Assembly (NCBI GenBank): GCA_019915015.1
Contig: JAHBBC010000010.1
Location: forward strand, 1,178,001-1,242,000
Length of the DNA: 64,000 bases
Origin: Auriscalpium vulgare
Lineage: Eukaryota; Basidiomycota; Agaricomycetes; Russulales; Auriscalpiaceae
Direction of reading: 5' to 3'
In this document: positions 37,775-49,135 of the stretch, one piece after another
How positions within the stretch are numbered: position 1 is the first letter of the stretch
Layout: the number at the start of each line of letters is the position of its first letter
Program-made: the position numbers and the translations under genes
Notes under the pieces: generated by a model
Told to the model about the DNA's origin: nothing
Databases searched by the model: none
The model's input: the letters and a program-made list of their open reading frames with translations, nothing else

Positions 37775-38035
37775 CTACTCATTGGAATTACAGTTCGAGT
37801 GTTCGAGTGTCGCGCTAGGCACATGGGGCCTTTCGAAAGGATTTGGTTCAGCGTCGAAGGGGAGCCATTTCTTTGCAACTTCGGTGCCGCCCGTGGTCGC
37901 CTGCTGGCAGTACCCGAACGCTTCTATATTGTTACCTAACGGCCGCAACCGAATGAACTGGTATTCCGGAGGCCGACGACCATCTCCTAGCCAGCTAACG
38001 AGTAGGAATCGGGGCCACCGCCGTGGGTTTTTCAT
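37775..38035 (-). CDS. Possible small protein, unrecognised
   Basis: 86-codon frame with ATG at 38033-38035 (MKNPRRWPRFLLVSWLGDG...). Composition is protein-like (EYQFIRLRPLGNNIEAFGY) but no family is recognised and no splice structure supports it. It lies about 220 bp upstream of the WOPR start on the other strand. Confidence 0.15.
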   Translation of the reverse strand: MKNPRRWPRFLLVSWLGDGRRPPEYQFIRLRPLGNNIEAFGYCQQATTGGTEVAKKWLPFDAEPNPFERPHVPSATLEHSNCNSNE

Positions 38036-38253
38036 GGAATCCCAACACTAGCCGGACCATGAGGCCGATCAGCAAATTCAAGATCTAAGTATACTTCCAC
38101 GACGACCATGCGTCATAATACCGGGCAGTGCAGATTGAACGAAAGTTTCCGGTGAGCCCCCGCCTTAAAAGGGTCTGGCGTTCTTTGCTCACGTTGGCTC
38201 CCAACACACCTCACTGCTACTTCTTCACACAGGTTCCGCGCGCGGTGGTATTC

Positions 38254-39855
38254 ATGGATCATCGTCACCCTCCCTATAACGCCAATGTGCCGCATTTCAT
38301 AGGCTACGTCGAGACGACAACTGACGCGTTGCGTCTCATTATGGCGGCCCGTCAAGGGGTCATACCAAGGATCACGAGGCGTTTAAACGATCTGGAACGG
38401 AGATCAATGATCAGGAGTGGGGCCGTGTTTGTCTTCTGTGTCGAGGAGAGTGGGATCAAGCGATGGACCGAGGGCCTCTCCTGGTCGCCGTCCCGAATCA
38501 TTGGCAATTTTCTGGTGAGTGACCCCGTTTGCTGCGTCCACGCACCGAAGTAATATCAGCGCGTATACCAACCACAATGGCAGGTTTACCGGGAGACCAC
38601 TGACCGAAATGTGGTTCGCGGAGCGGAACCTGCGATCACAACACCTGGCACGTCGTCGTTCCAGCTGTCCTCCAGCTCTACGGCACAGCGTTATCGACAT
38701 CGATCGGAGGTGGGTGTGGGGAGATCCGGGCATGCACCTGCAGTGACAAGTGGCGGGCTGATCAAGAAGGTGAAGACTGGGAATATGTTCGATAAGCACG
38801 CACTCATTGCAGGCTCCCCGCCAGACCATCACCGTCAAGGTGGAGGGCACCGACCATCATCTCGTCTCCTACTACCGCGAGGAGGATCTTCACGTCTTGC
38901 AGCGTCCAACTGCGCGGCCGGACATCATGGGGCTGAGCATCCCACCCGAGATGGTGCGGGCCACCAGCTTCCGCCACCCACCCCACATCGAGGTCGGACC
39001 AGATGGAAGAGCGCAAATGTGAGTAAGATCCTTCCATGGAAGCCACATGCTACGAGGAATGCGGCTGCTCATGTGGGCCACGCCAGATATGATGCGGAAG
39101 AGTCGGACACCTCGAGGCGCCAAAACGAGAGAGCTTCGTCTTCTCCCGCAACTGCTTACCCAACCCCTACCGCTCCACAATTGTCTTCGAGCTCCAGCGC
39201 AGTCCGACCGCCTCTGTCCCCCATGTCCAGCCCACCTGTGCGTGCTGACACGGCCGTCCACGGCGGTACACATGCGAGGGACACCTTGTACGGTGACCTG
39301 GCACCAGCCTTCCGAGGCCATGCAACCCCGAGGCCGTACAGCTTGGAGTCACCGGGCCTATCGCCCCCGTCTGGCTATTCATACGGCCGTGAGGCTGCGA
39401 CTGCGGGCCACTCCACGCGTTCGCCCACGCCATGGACGCCACCCCATGCCGGCGTGCACCCGGCCGACGCGCGCTATTCGAGCCCAGCTCAACACCGACA
39501 TCCAGCGAGGCCCGGCACACATCTTCCTGTCCCCCCATCAATACCAAGGAACGCTTTCTATACGGGCCAAGAGCAGCACTCACCGGAGCTCTCAGAATCC
39601 TCGTCAGGAGACCCGTACTCTCCCCGTATACATTCCGCACCGTACTCCTCCTCCGTGTATCCACATCGTCCAGCATCTGCAATGCCCAGGGACTATCGTG
39701 CCCACGAACGCTCAGCAGACCCTGTGACTTCCCTTTCGGCTTCAAGCTCTGTTGCGTGGAACCTGCCCCATACACCGCACAATTCTGCGACTCGCTCCCC
39801 ATCCGAGCCCGACTTTTACGAGAAGGCCGGTCCTGCCGATGCATCGCCCCGTTGA
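38254..39855 (+). CDS. WOPR-domain (Gti1/Pac2 family) transcription factor
   Basis: Fungal-specific DNA-binding regulator of the Wor1/Ryp1/Pac2 family, which controls morphology and development. Four exons (38254-38514, 38584-38769, 38813-39018, 39087-39855) give 473 residues. WOPRa: FIGYVETTTDALRLIMAARQ, GVIPRITRRLNDLERRSMIR, SGAVFVFCVEESGIKRWTEG and LSWSPSRIIGNFLVYRE. WOPRb follows a Ser-rich linker: GGLIKK joined by splicing to APRQTITVKVEGTDHHLVSYY, then LHVLQRPTARPDIMGLSIPP and PPHIEVGPDG. The C-terminal 250 residues are Ser/Pro/His/Tyr-rich and disordered, likely an activation region. The conserved Arg-Trp-Thr-Asp/Glu and WSPSR core is intact. I chose the first ATG in frame with the domain; the N-terminus is short for the family. 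Confidence 0.92.
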
Positions 39856-40617
39856 TCCTTGCCGACGTATGACCCGCATGGACGCATGGGGTAGAATATA
39901 TGAATCCGCAGGGCTACGGAATTTTGGTGGAAGGTGGGCGTGGGTGGGCGGAGGCACGTGGCGCATTTTCTCTGAAAGTTGTTGGGTAGCCTGGTTCAAC
40001 ATTCTCTTCTTCCTGGGTTGAGCGGCGGGCAGATACACGCACAAACTGCCACTCACTTGTTTCCGGTTGGTCTGCAGTTTACGTCGGCGTCCGATACCCT
40101 TACATGGAGCCGTCGCGGCGTTTGCGAGAAGATCTGCTAGCTCGGAGCAGTAGCAGCCTGTAGCGGAACTTACGATAGGTTTACCTAGGTTTACCCGCGA
40201 TCCATGATGGCGAGCCTGGAAAATGCTACAGCAATCCCGTGTGTGCACAGCGATCGGACCCGTACATGCCGGGGTGATTCCCGAGGACCCTGAGCTCGAG
40301 TTGACCAAAGTCCGAGCGCCGGCCTTTGTGCGATGGGGTGCGACGGTGCCGTACATAAACCCACCTTGCCCGATACGCTCGGAGCTTGTCGCGCCAGCCC
40401 GGCTGCGAGATGAGTGGTCATTTTTCAACATCGAAGTTTGCACTGCGTGTCTACGGATGCGACGGCCACAAAAGGCATGGCACTAGGCGCTATCAGGAGG
40501 TTATGACATGCTTCTTGTATACATAGCAGGACAGATATTATGACGCACTGAGATAGAATGCCCGATTGCCACCTTTGACTCAAACCAGCGCCTATGTCTC
40601 AACTCCTCTGCTCGTCT
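39856..40617. other. Convergent intergenic between WOPR gene and TFB2
   Basis: Frames of 233 codons (-, 39742-40443) and 87 codons (+, 40223-40486) overlap antisense; neither has a recognised motif and the longer one runs into the WOPR coding exon. A short direct repeat of GGTTTACC occurs near 40178-40195. Nothing supported. Confidence 0.4.
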
Positions 40618-42728
40618 TTACCCGTTGACCCCCGGGTTGCCACCAGTTCGCCGCTCGATGAAGCCTCTGATATTCGCATGCCCTTCGAGGCGACCAAAGA
40701 AGCAACGCTTCGCAGAGTTCTCCCAAAGTACAGTGTCCAGCTGCTTGGCGTAGTTGAGGACGTACTCGTAATCGGCATGAGAGGCGAATTGGGTGTATAG
40801 GTAGCCTAAAGAAATCATCGATAAGAAAGAATACTATGCGGCGATAGGACCTAGACAGATGGAACCCGCGGCAGGTGTCAGCCAGCGTACCTTCCTGAGA
40901 CTTTACTCTGTTTCTTTCGAGTTCCCAAAGTCGAATTTGATCTTGCACCGTGACAGGGAGGAGAGGTTTCTGGAACAAACGGTTAGAATTGGGTCGATCA
41001 ACCGGAAGATCGCGACGTACGTTCTTCCGCATTTGGGGATGGGCGTAGGTTGTTAGATAGCTGATGATCTGGGCGAGCAAAAGTGAGACATATGAATAGG
41101 CGGAGAGAGGAGCATCGTCCGGTGAAGCGCTTTGTCGGCGCTTGCGTAGTATGCAGTGCACGCACCTGCTCAGCCGTAATTCCATTCGCAAGCGCCTTCC
41201 TGACACTATCCCGCGTGATAGACCCCACCACCAGATTCGGAAAGCGGGACTTGACAGAGACAAACAGATTAAGGACAGCTGTTTGCAGTGGATTGTCTTT
41301 AACAGGCGAGGGGATGTCTTCGTTAGCCGTCTGGACGAATGCTTTGAGCGCACGTACCTGTATACGCATACAGCCGATAATTCGTCTCCAGGATGATGAA
41401 TCCTTGAGCTTGTCCGCTGCTGCCTGCGCCGGTACCCGCCGCTGTCGGCAATGGGGGCAGAGATGACGTTAAAGTGGTCGCCAAACGAGTAGGGCAGAAT
41501 CGGCGCGAGTTTGCCTATAGAGCGCATGGTCAGGGCTTCCACCACGCACGTTGGCACGTCCTACCTTCCGCTGCCATATGAGGCCGTAGTCGCGCAGGTC
41601 TTCGAGCATGGCCTTTTGCGTTTCGCTGAGAAACTCTGTAGAATAATCCTGGAATCGCCACGGTGAGCAAGTGCCAGCGCGACACGGCACATTACGCACC
41701 CGCCCGAGCTCCATGGTCGAAAGCATGAAGAGAAAGCTGAGCACTTCGACGAGGTCCATTTGGCGCTCCTGCAAGACGTCAGCCTCACGACTACGAGACA
41801 GCCGACGGCGCGTACCTCAACCATCTGCAAATACTGCAGTAGCAACTCCCACAGTTGTGCATGTGGCGTATGCAACAAAAATTGGAATCCAGGTGAGGTG
41901 ATTTGCAATTGCTGGCCGCTGTGAGCGGAATTAGCGAGGTGGCGTGGCGCTGACCTCGGTCGACTCACATGTTTGGAGCCATAAGCCCACTGCGCTGGAG
42001 GAGGTACAGGACGCCTTGCGACGGCCTACTCGGTGTCTGGCCAGTCCCGGAGGACACCATATAGTGCAGGATCGTCTGGGCAGCCTGATGAGCACGAGCG
42101 CGCCGACAGCACACATGCGCACCTCCCATCGCTCCAACGCGTGGTTGTCCAGAGCCTCGACGCTGGGCGGCGCCCGCTTTTCATCCAGGTCCGCCGGCAC
42201 ACCAAAGCTCGCGCTCGCGCCTCTGCCAAACGTCGACGCGCTGAGTGCCACGCGTCAGCGGCAACGAAATATCTCACCCGCCGGTGACTGCGTGCCGCAT
42301 GCTGGTCTTGAATGCGGGGCTGAGGGTCAGTTTCACGGCGGCATTTGCGAGAATGTGCAGGCCGGTCAGCGTTGCGAGTGCGTCGTCGAAGGGTCTGGCG
42401 GCAGCGGTGAACGAGACGGATGGGCAGACGGGGGGCAGCGTACGTCTTTCCCTCGCGCGTGACCCACGACGCCAGCGCGGACGTGGGCACGGACGCCTCC
42501 AGCCACAGCAAATTCATCACGATCTGCCGCTCGATGGCCCCTAGGAGACTGGGGGGCGTGAGGCGGGGCCGGCGTGCCGCGGAGCACGACGTACCGGAAG
42601 ATGGACAGACACGACGACGGGCGCTGGTAGAGGCGGGTGAGCGCCGTCTGCGACTGGGACTGGAGAAAGGGCAGGAGCGCATGTCGCGTCTGCGCGGCGG
42701 GCTCGGGCGGGGGCGCGGGCGCAGGCAT
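40618..42728 (-). CDS. TFB2: TFIIH subunit Tfb2/p52
   Basis: Core TFIIH subunit that anchors and stimulates XPB/Ssl2, for transcription initiation and nucleotide excision repair. Start ATG 42726-42728: [39 protein letters not shown], a 54-nt-class intron, [26 protein letters not shown]. Later exons: [167 protein letters not shown] and [17 protein letters not shown]; stop 40618-40620. Every block is collinear with fungal Tfb2. Many small introns. Head-to-head with the RING gene. Confidence 0.94.
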
Positions 42729-42853
42729 CGTCGCCGTCGGGCGGAGGGCGGATGCGGCTGTGCCCGCCGTGCGCCCGACTGACGTAACGCGGCCGTCTCC
42801 CAGGCCGCACAGCGTCGATGCCTCTCCTCTCCTCCAGCCACCTACACTGCACG
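42729..42853. promoter_or_regulatory. Divergent TFB2/RING-protein promoter interval
   Basis: 125 bp between start codons, GC-rich, no clear TATA box. Called from geometry. Confidence 0.45.
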
Positions 42854-44327
42854 ATGAGCCGCCCCCACACCGTCATCGACGTCGACGCCCTCGCAGACGA
42901 CGTCCGCCCGCCACGCCGCCCGCCGCGCCCCGCGGAGATCATCGTGCTCGACAGCGACGACGACGCCCAGCCCGGGCCCTCCACGCGCCCCGCACACCCA
43001 GGTGCGTGCGCTCCCATTCTGTCCACGCACAGACTCACCCCCCGCCAGCCCGCCGCCTGCAGTCCCCGCCCCCCGCCCCGTTCGACGCCTCCGTCCCCCC
43101 CGTCCCCGCGCTCCCCGCCCGCCGTCGCGCGCGCGCGCGTCCCCCGCCCGCCACCGGCCTCGTCCGCCCGAACGAGGCGCCGTTCCCCTTCGAAGCCGCC
43201 TGGAACGCGCTCGCCGCGCCCGGCGCGCTGCCGCCCGCGCCCGCGCCGCGCTCGCACCACCGGCCCGCGATGGGCTTCGGCGGCGCGCTGCTCTCGCTGA
43301 ACGGGCAGCGCGCGGCGGAGGAGAGCGTCGCGCGGCAGCGCGCGCGCGAGCTGTACTTCGAGGGGCTGCGGCGCGCGCGCGGGCTCGGCGCGCCGCAGGG
43401 CTTCCTCTCGCGCACGCTCGACCGCGTCGGGCGCCAGTTCCCGACGTGGCTGTTCGGCGACCCCACGCAGGAGGAGATGCTCGACGCGTTCGCGTTCTCC
43501 GATGCGCAGCTCGAGCGCGCCGAGGCCGACGACGACAGCTTCGGCGCGCACCTGCGGCGCGTGGCGCCGCAGTACCGCGTCGCGTACACGCACCCCTATC
43601 CGCCCGCACCGGGGTTCGCGCACAACTTTGCGCCCGCGCCGCCGCCGCCGCCCGCCGGCGAGGTGATCGTGCTGGACGACGATGCGGATGCGGATGCGGG
43701 GCCGAGCACGGGCGCCTCCGGTGCAGATGTTAGCATCGCGCTGGTGTGCGCGCGCTGTCTTGATCCGCTGGTGCTCGGCGGCAACAGTGACAGCGAGGGC
43801 GAGCGCGCGCGCACGCGGCTGTGGGGCCTGCGCTGCGGGCACATGCTGGACGGCAAGTGCGTCGCAGAGCTCATGCAGCCCGGCGCGCCGCTCGAGCTGG
43901 AGAAGGACGGCGTCGAAATCAGTCGACCGGAAGCGCCTTCGGTGGCCGAAGACAACGCTGCAGGGCCACCGGCCGCCTCCTCGAGCGGCGACCAAGAACG
44001 TCCGTCGCCCACGCGCTCGGCGTCGCCCGTGCCACCGCGCACGATGCGCTCGCGCCTGCGGCCACGTAACGCAGAGGGGCACGTCTCGCACACGCCTCTA
44101 TCTTCGACACCGCCCGCGCCGCAGGCTGCAGCAACGTCGCGCGCGCGCGCCGCCGCCGCCATTCCCCGGCGGGCGGGCAAGGGGAAGCAGAGGGCGGCGC
44201 CGCGGGTCGGGCGCAGCACGAGTGGCGCTGCCCCGTGCCGCAGTGCCGGCGGCCGCATGTGAGCGTGAAGATGGAGGGCCGGTGGGCCATGGACGAGATG
44301 CGTGGCGCTGTTGGGATCTTCGCATAG
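42854..44327 (+). CDS. RING-type zinc-finger protein
   Basis: Probable E3 ubiquitin ligase. Three exons (42854-43001, 43049-44065, 44125-44327) give 455 residues. N-terminus MSRPHTVIDVDALADD and VLDSDDDAQPGPST contain SIM-like acidic hydrophobic patches (EIIVLDSDDD, and again EVIVLDDDAD), suggesting SUMO binding. The middle has EAAWNALAAP and an ESVARQRARELYFEGLRRA helix. The zinc ligands are split: ALVCARCLDPL and LRCGHMLDGKC in exon 2, QHEWRCPVPQCRRPHVSVKM in exon 3, ending AVGIFA. Only removal of the 59-nt intron brings the last Cys/His set into frame; unspliced, the frame stays open to 44262 but lacks them. Extremely GC-rich, so long antisense frames appear opposite it. Confidence 0.72.
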
Positions 44328-46471
44328 CAGGCGGCCGCGCGGCGTCGTGCACTACCGCCGTTGCAGATGGAGGGCGGGCGGTGCCAATGGACGATATGCC
44401 TGTGGGTGCGCAGCGCTGACCCGGTCGTCGTCCGCCCCCATAGGCTAGCATCCGGCATTGATGTCGTCGGGGTATATTCGCAATGAATCAGCGCGTGCGC
44501 GCACGCAGTGATGTCAATCAACGCTATCTCGCCATTACGGTGCTGTTCGGTCCTGGCTTGAATAAGGCGTCTCGGACGGCATCTGCGCATCAGCTGCGAC
44601 AATTTGGCCTTGGGCCGCTTCTGATTTTAATACGGGGGGCATGCCATCGCCTGCGAAGGACGACTGCCGGCTGGGACGCCAGGCCCAGCGGGGGGCGCCA
44701 GGTGAGACCGCGAAACCCGCGACCATCGCCGGCCACGTTCCGCGTCCGCTATTCCATTGACTGCCGGCGAATATTCTTAGCATCGATGCTGCGTCTTCTC
44801 TGCCGACCCCCTCGGTGGCTCTGTGCCTCCGCTGGCTGGCTGGCCGCTACGCACGGCGGGCACGCCCGGACGAAGCACGGACGCACGCAGCACACCCTGA
44901 TATCGAATCCGAACGCGCCATCCCGCCCGCCCCGCGCTGCCGCTGACGCAGCCGACTGGGATGGGCATGGGCATGCAGCTGAAATCGCCCGGATCTTTGA
45001 TGCCGGGGCCGATCCCACAATCCAGCTCGCGCGTGCGCTCGAGCCTGCTCGAGCTCGCTTGCGCACATGCACGCCGCCAGGCTGGCGGCTGGCGCACGCC
45101 CCAGAACGGATCAGTGATGTCGGGTGCGCGCACATCAGCTCGCGCGCAAATTTCGATATTCAGCGGGGGCGCGGCCTTAACCCTAGCGCGGGGTCCGCCC
45201 GGCGGCGGGGACGTCGAACGACGGGGCGCGCGGCCGCTCACGCAGCGCGCGATCTTCACGTACGCTGGTGCACCCGCGCGATCAGGTTTGTGCAGTGACA
45301 CCGACGTGGCCGAGCACGTCTATCAGGCCATGCTTCGACAGGACATTGGGGGCATCGCCTGAGAGAAACCGCGGTGCCGGTGCGTGCGCAACGGCTGCGC
45401 GGACGGGGCGTGTGTGGGAGGATGGGTCAGCGCGCATGTCACACGCGCGGGCGTGCGGGGGCATTGGCGCCGCCGGGGCTTCTGCACATGCACGCTCATA
45501 AGATACGCCTCATCACAACATCACGCCAAAGCAGAACTGAGACGACGCCGTGTGAGTGGCGGTCGCCCTATCTCCATTTGCGCGCGGCAGGCGGGCATTT
45601 GATTGGGGCAGCAGCGATGTATGTGTGCAGTGGGCATGAAGGTCGCATCTCGAGCGATGTGTGTGTCCACGGACGCCGGGCGCGGAACGGGTGTGCGAGC
45701 GAGGCGAGAGAGCCCCCGGTGACTGTTACGCAAGGGTCCGCGTGGTGAGGATGTCGGCGGAGGATCAGGAAGATATGGGTCGGGCAGCGTTGTGGCGGTG
45801 CGGATGCGGTGCTAGTGGCAGCAGACAGAGAAAGTGATGGCAACGTCCACGTCGGGAATCAGGTGGCAGCGAGACAGCGCGACATCGAGCTACGGAGGAG
45901 AAACAGAGGATTGATGGACAGCGTGTGGATCAGATGGGTTCACATCATCACGCATGGGTGATGCTCAGTCGGCGGGGGCGACGTCGCGGCGGCGGAGAGG
46001 GCAGGCGAGTCGGTTCTGGAAGGGACGCAGGGGACAGACGTTCTGATGCTTGTTTGCATGCGGCGGGGCGGGGCCGTGGCGCGCAGCATCTCGACATTGC
46101 GTGCAGATGTCGGCATCCCCGTCTGCCGTCGGGGCGTCCGCGGCGCGCGGGGGCTGACTCACGCCCGCCGAAAGACCGGCAAAGAGGGCGTGCAGGGGCA
46201 GAGCGTACAGGGTGCAGAGCGTACAGTGTGTAGCGCAGGGTACAGTGTGTAGCGAAGGATAGGATACCAGCGTGTAGCATACCAGCGTGTAGCATACCAG
46301 CGTGTAGCATCGTGTAGCAAAGGTACATCCCAGTGTGTAGCGAACGACACGTGCACTGCGCCGCGGAGTCGCGGGCCGAGGATGTCAACATCTCGTCAAA
46401 CAAATTCCCACTGCCACCGCGCCCTTTAAAGCCCGGCCCAGCCCTGCGACCGCCGCTCACTCTCCCCCGCC
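44328..46471. other. 2.1-kb GC-rich interval without a supported gene
   Basis: Many overlapping open frames on both strands arise from high GC, but none shows a domain or coherent splicing. The right end holds minisatellites (46221-46309) and the promoter of the gene at 46472 (TTTAAA near 46424). Confidence 0.4.
46221..46309. repeat. Compound minisatellite
   Basis: Two ~19-bp units (GTACAGTGTGTAGCG plus AGG-type spacer, 46221-46258) followed by three perfect 15-bp units TACCAGCGTGTAGCA (46265-46309) and degenerate GTGTAGCA copies to about 46341. All share a GTGTAGC core. It lies 130-250 bp upstream of the next start codon. Confidence 0.85.
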
Positions 46472-47945
46472 ATGCTCACCGACGACCTCCCCTGGCCAGA
46501 GCTCGGCAACGTCTCGCGCGGCGCAACCCGCGGCAACCAGGGCCAGAAGGGCGTCCTCTCGCCCCCCGACCACGACGGCCGCTGTCTCCTCCAGCTCCGC
46601 GTCCAGCCCGGCGTCCTCACCGTCCTCCTCAACCGCCAGTCCTCCGACTGGTACCGCAAGCTCGACCAGGAGGTCAACCACGCCCTCAAGCTCACAAAAA
46701 CCTACTGGCGCAAGGCCCGCAGGCGCCAGGACTACGACCCCGTCGCAGACCAGGACCACATGGAGCTCCACGAGTGGCTTCAGCAGCTCAAGGACAAGGT
46801 CATGTCCCACCTCGAGCTCCTCATGCAGCGCGGCGACATCAAGGGCCCCCCCTACCTCATGCCCGACGCCCTCGAGCTCTCCTTCCTCCGCAAGTTCATC
46901 GACCGCGAGGCCGCACACATCCCCCACAACCCCCGCCTCCGCAAGGCCTTTTACGAGAACCGCTACAGCGCCCCCGTCCGCCCCAACCTCGACGACCAGG
47001 AGACCCCCGACCCCTCAGAGGACTCCGTCCTCGGCGCCGGCTCCGACGACGGCTGGGACGACGAGCCGAAACACATCTCGCGAGGTCCGTCGTGTCATCA
47101 TCCTCCCGTGTCCCCCATGACTCAGCGTCCTCGCTTCCCAGCAGACCCCGCCCCCGCGCGCTACCACCCCAACCCCGTCGCCGTCGCCGCCCCCTCCTAC
47201 CCGCCCCCCCTCAAGTCCAGCCCCCGCATCGGCCCCGTGCCCAGCCTCGAAGACGAGGTCGAGGCGTCCAGTGCGTTCCTTTTTTCCGCGTCCGCTGTCC
47301 CCGGCTCACACGATTCATCGCAGAGGGCCTCCTCCAGAACGCCCGGGGCGCCCTCCGCCGCGCACAAAAGGCCACGCAGGACTCGTTCGCCATGTACACG
47401 GCCTCCATTGAGGCCGAGCGCAGAGCCTGGCAAGACGTCGCCGCAGCCGAGGACCGGCGCGACAACCTCGGTAGATTGTTCATTCATCCCGCTGTGCGGA
47501 GCTAACTGACCGCCCTCCCAGTCTCAATGGTGCTTCGCCAAGCGCAGATCCACCGCGCGTCGGGTACGTCCCTCCCGGCACCCGACTCGGACCCATTTGC
47601 TAACCGCCACTCCCAGACCCCTACTCGCGCAAGTTCTCCTTCTCGTCCGACAGCGAGGTCTCGCGCTACTCGCAGTTCCACGTCGAGCACCCGCTCAGCA
47701 CCGCGCGCCCGCGCACCGCCGAGCACGCGCCGCCCATGCGCACCGCGTACGGCTGGGACTCGGAGGAGCGCTTCGACACGCACAGCCAGAGCCGCTCGGG
47801 CTCGAACGCGGGCTCCCCGCGCACGCCCAGCGACAGCGCGTCCCCGTCCGACGTCGCCATGGCCGTGGACCCGTCGCCCGCGGGCCGCAAGCACCCGCGC
47901 GTCTGGGACGGCGAGGTGCGCCCCATCAGAGCCGTGCCATCATGA
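46472..47945 (+). CDS. Hypothetical protein, multi-exon
   Basis: ATG 46472 (MLTDDLPWPELGNVSRG), with TTTAAA about 45 bp upstream. Exon 1 encodes a charged helical region: VLTVLLNRQSSDWYRKLDQE, LHEWLQQLKDKVMSHLELLM, YLMPDALELSFLRKFIDREA. Introns with good donors/acceptors near 47085, 47272, 47471 and 47564 join to a coiled coil (LLQNARGALRRAQKATQDSF, EAERRAWQDVAAAEDRRDN), then SMVLRQAQIHRASDPYSRKF and a Ser/Pro-rich tail ending PIRAVPS, stop 47943-47945. The joined frame and consistent intron size argue that it is real; I do not recognise the family. Strong C-rich third-position bias. Confidence 0.7.
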
Positions 47946-48525
47946 CAGCGCTGACCGCGTTCCCCGCATCGCAGGACCACGCTGCTGCGCCCATGCTGCC
48001 GCCGCGCGCAGCGCTCGCACCACGGGTCCCGGCGCTTGCGGCCAGCGGGGTCGGGCACTGATCATGCGCGTGAGCTGCGGGCGCACTGCGCGTGATCCCA
48101 TCACGGTGCGCGACGGCGGCGCGATGGCGCGCTCACGACCCCCCGTCCTGCCCCCCGGCGCCGTGCGCATCACGGGCGTCTGCCCCCATACCCATGCGGC
48201 ACGCCGCCCGGCGCGGACGGGACGAACGAACGAATGCATTCACGTATACAGGAGGACACTAATCTTTCCCATGCTTTGTGAATACCGCTTTGTCTGCTCT
48301 GCTACTTGTACTGCGTACGATACCCAGCATGTGGAGGAGGCGCCCGGCGCTTGGTTCAGGGTGTACATTTACTGTACTACATCTGCTCTGCTATACCCAT
48401 CACGTCCAATATCAGGACATTTAGACGGCGCGGCGGTGTCTGATCGATACACCAGATGCGCAGATGTGGCTTTATATTTAAGTATGCAGACGACTAAGTA
48501 GGTAGCCGGCCCAGACATCCATCCA
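47946..48525. other. Convergent intergenic, nothing recognised
   Basis: 3' flanks of the hypothetical gene and the aquaporin. If the aquaporin is read in its uncorrected C-terminal frame, its stop lies at 48369 inside this interval. Confidence 0.35.
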
Positions 48526-49104
48526 TCACACGGCGCTCGCCACGTCGCTCTGCCGCCCCCCGCTGCGCCCCGCCGCCACATCGACATCATGACTAACGCG
48601 CGTCCCACCGCCATCAGATTTTTTGAGCTTGTCGACGGGGTCCGGGGGCGACTTGTCCGCGTCCACGCTCGCCTGGTGCGGCACCAGTCCCAGTATTCGT
48701 AGCTGCAACGCAACGCATCATCGCATCAGCACAGCACGCCTGCACCGAACGCGCGGCTCACTGTTTCAGGAGCGTGTAGAACGCGACCGCGAGGAGCGCG
48801 CCGAGGTACGGCCCGACCCAGTACTGCGTGTGCGATCAGCGGGCAATAAGGGATTGTGCGGGGGAGGGGGGACGGCGCACCACCCAGTGCTGGCCGTCCG
48901 CGAAGCCGGTCACGGCGGCGGGCCCGAACGCGCGCGCGCTGTTCATCGCCGCGCCCGTGTAGTACACGGCGAATCTGCCGGCACCCAGTCCGTCAGTGGG
49001 CGGGCGGGGCGGTGCGCACGGCGAGCGGCACGTACAGGTGTCCGGAGAACAGCGTCAGGCCGATGCCGATCTGCGTTATGCGCGGGTGAGCGGGTGAGCG
49101 AGGG

Positions 49105-49135
<31 letters not shown>

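Larger units (their letters stand above)
36026..38253. other. 2.2-kb gene-poor interval upstream of the WOPR gene
   Basis: Contains a tandem repeat (36973-37065), a possible short minus-strand frame (37775-38035) and frames of 142 codons (+, 37049-37477) and 221 codons (-, 36743-37408) that overlap antisense to each other and show no recognisable domain. An ATG at about 38109 opens a short frame ending at a GTGAGC donor near 38152, with an acceptor at 38232 just before the WOPR start; this looks like a 5' UTR intron. Long upstream regions are common for WOPR regulators. Confidence 0.4.

Noticed and set aside
39742..40443. 233-codon minus-strand frame after the WOPR gene
   Set aside because: Overlaps the WOPR coding exon antisense and has no domain or splice support.
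42541..44091. 516-codon minus-strand open frame opposite the RING gene
   Set aside because: Arg/Ala-rich composition from GC-biased antisense sequence, no motifs, and the plus strand carries a spliced protein with zinc ligands.
46333..47505. 390-codon Pro/Arg-rich plus-strand frame
   Set aside because: Shadow frame of the hypothetical gene at 46472, whose own frame has balanced composition and proper splicing.
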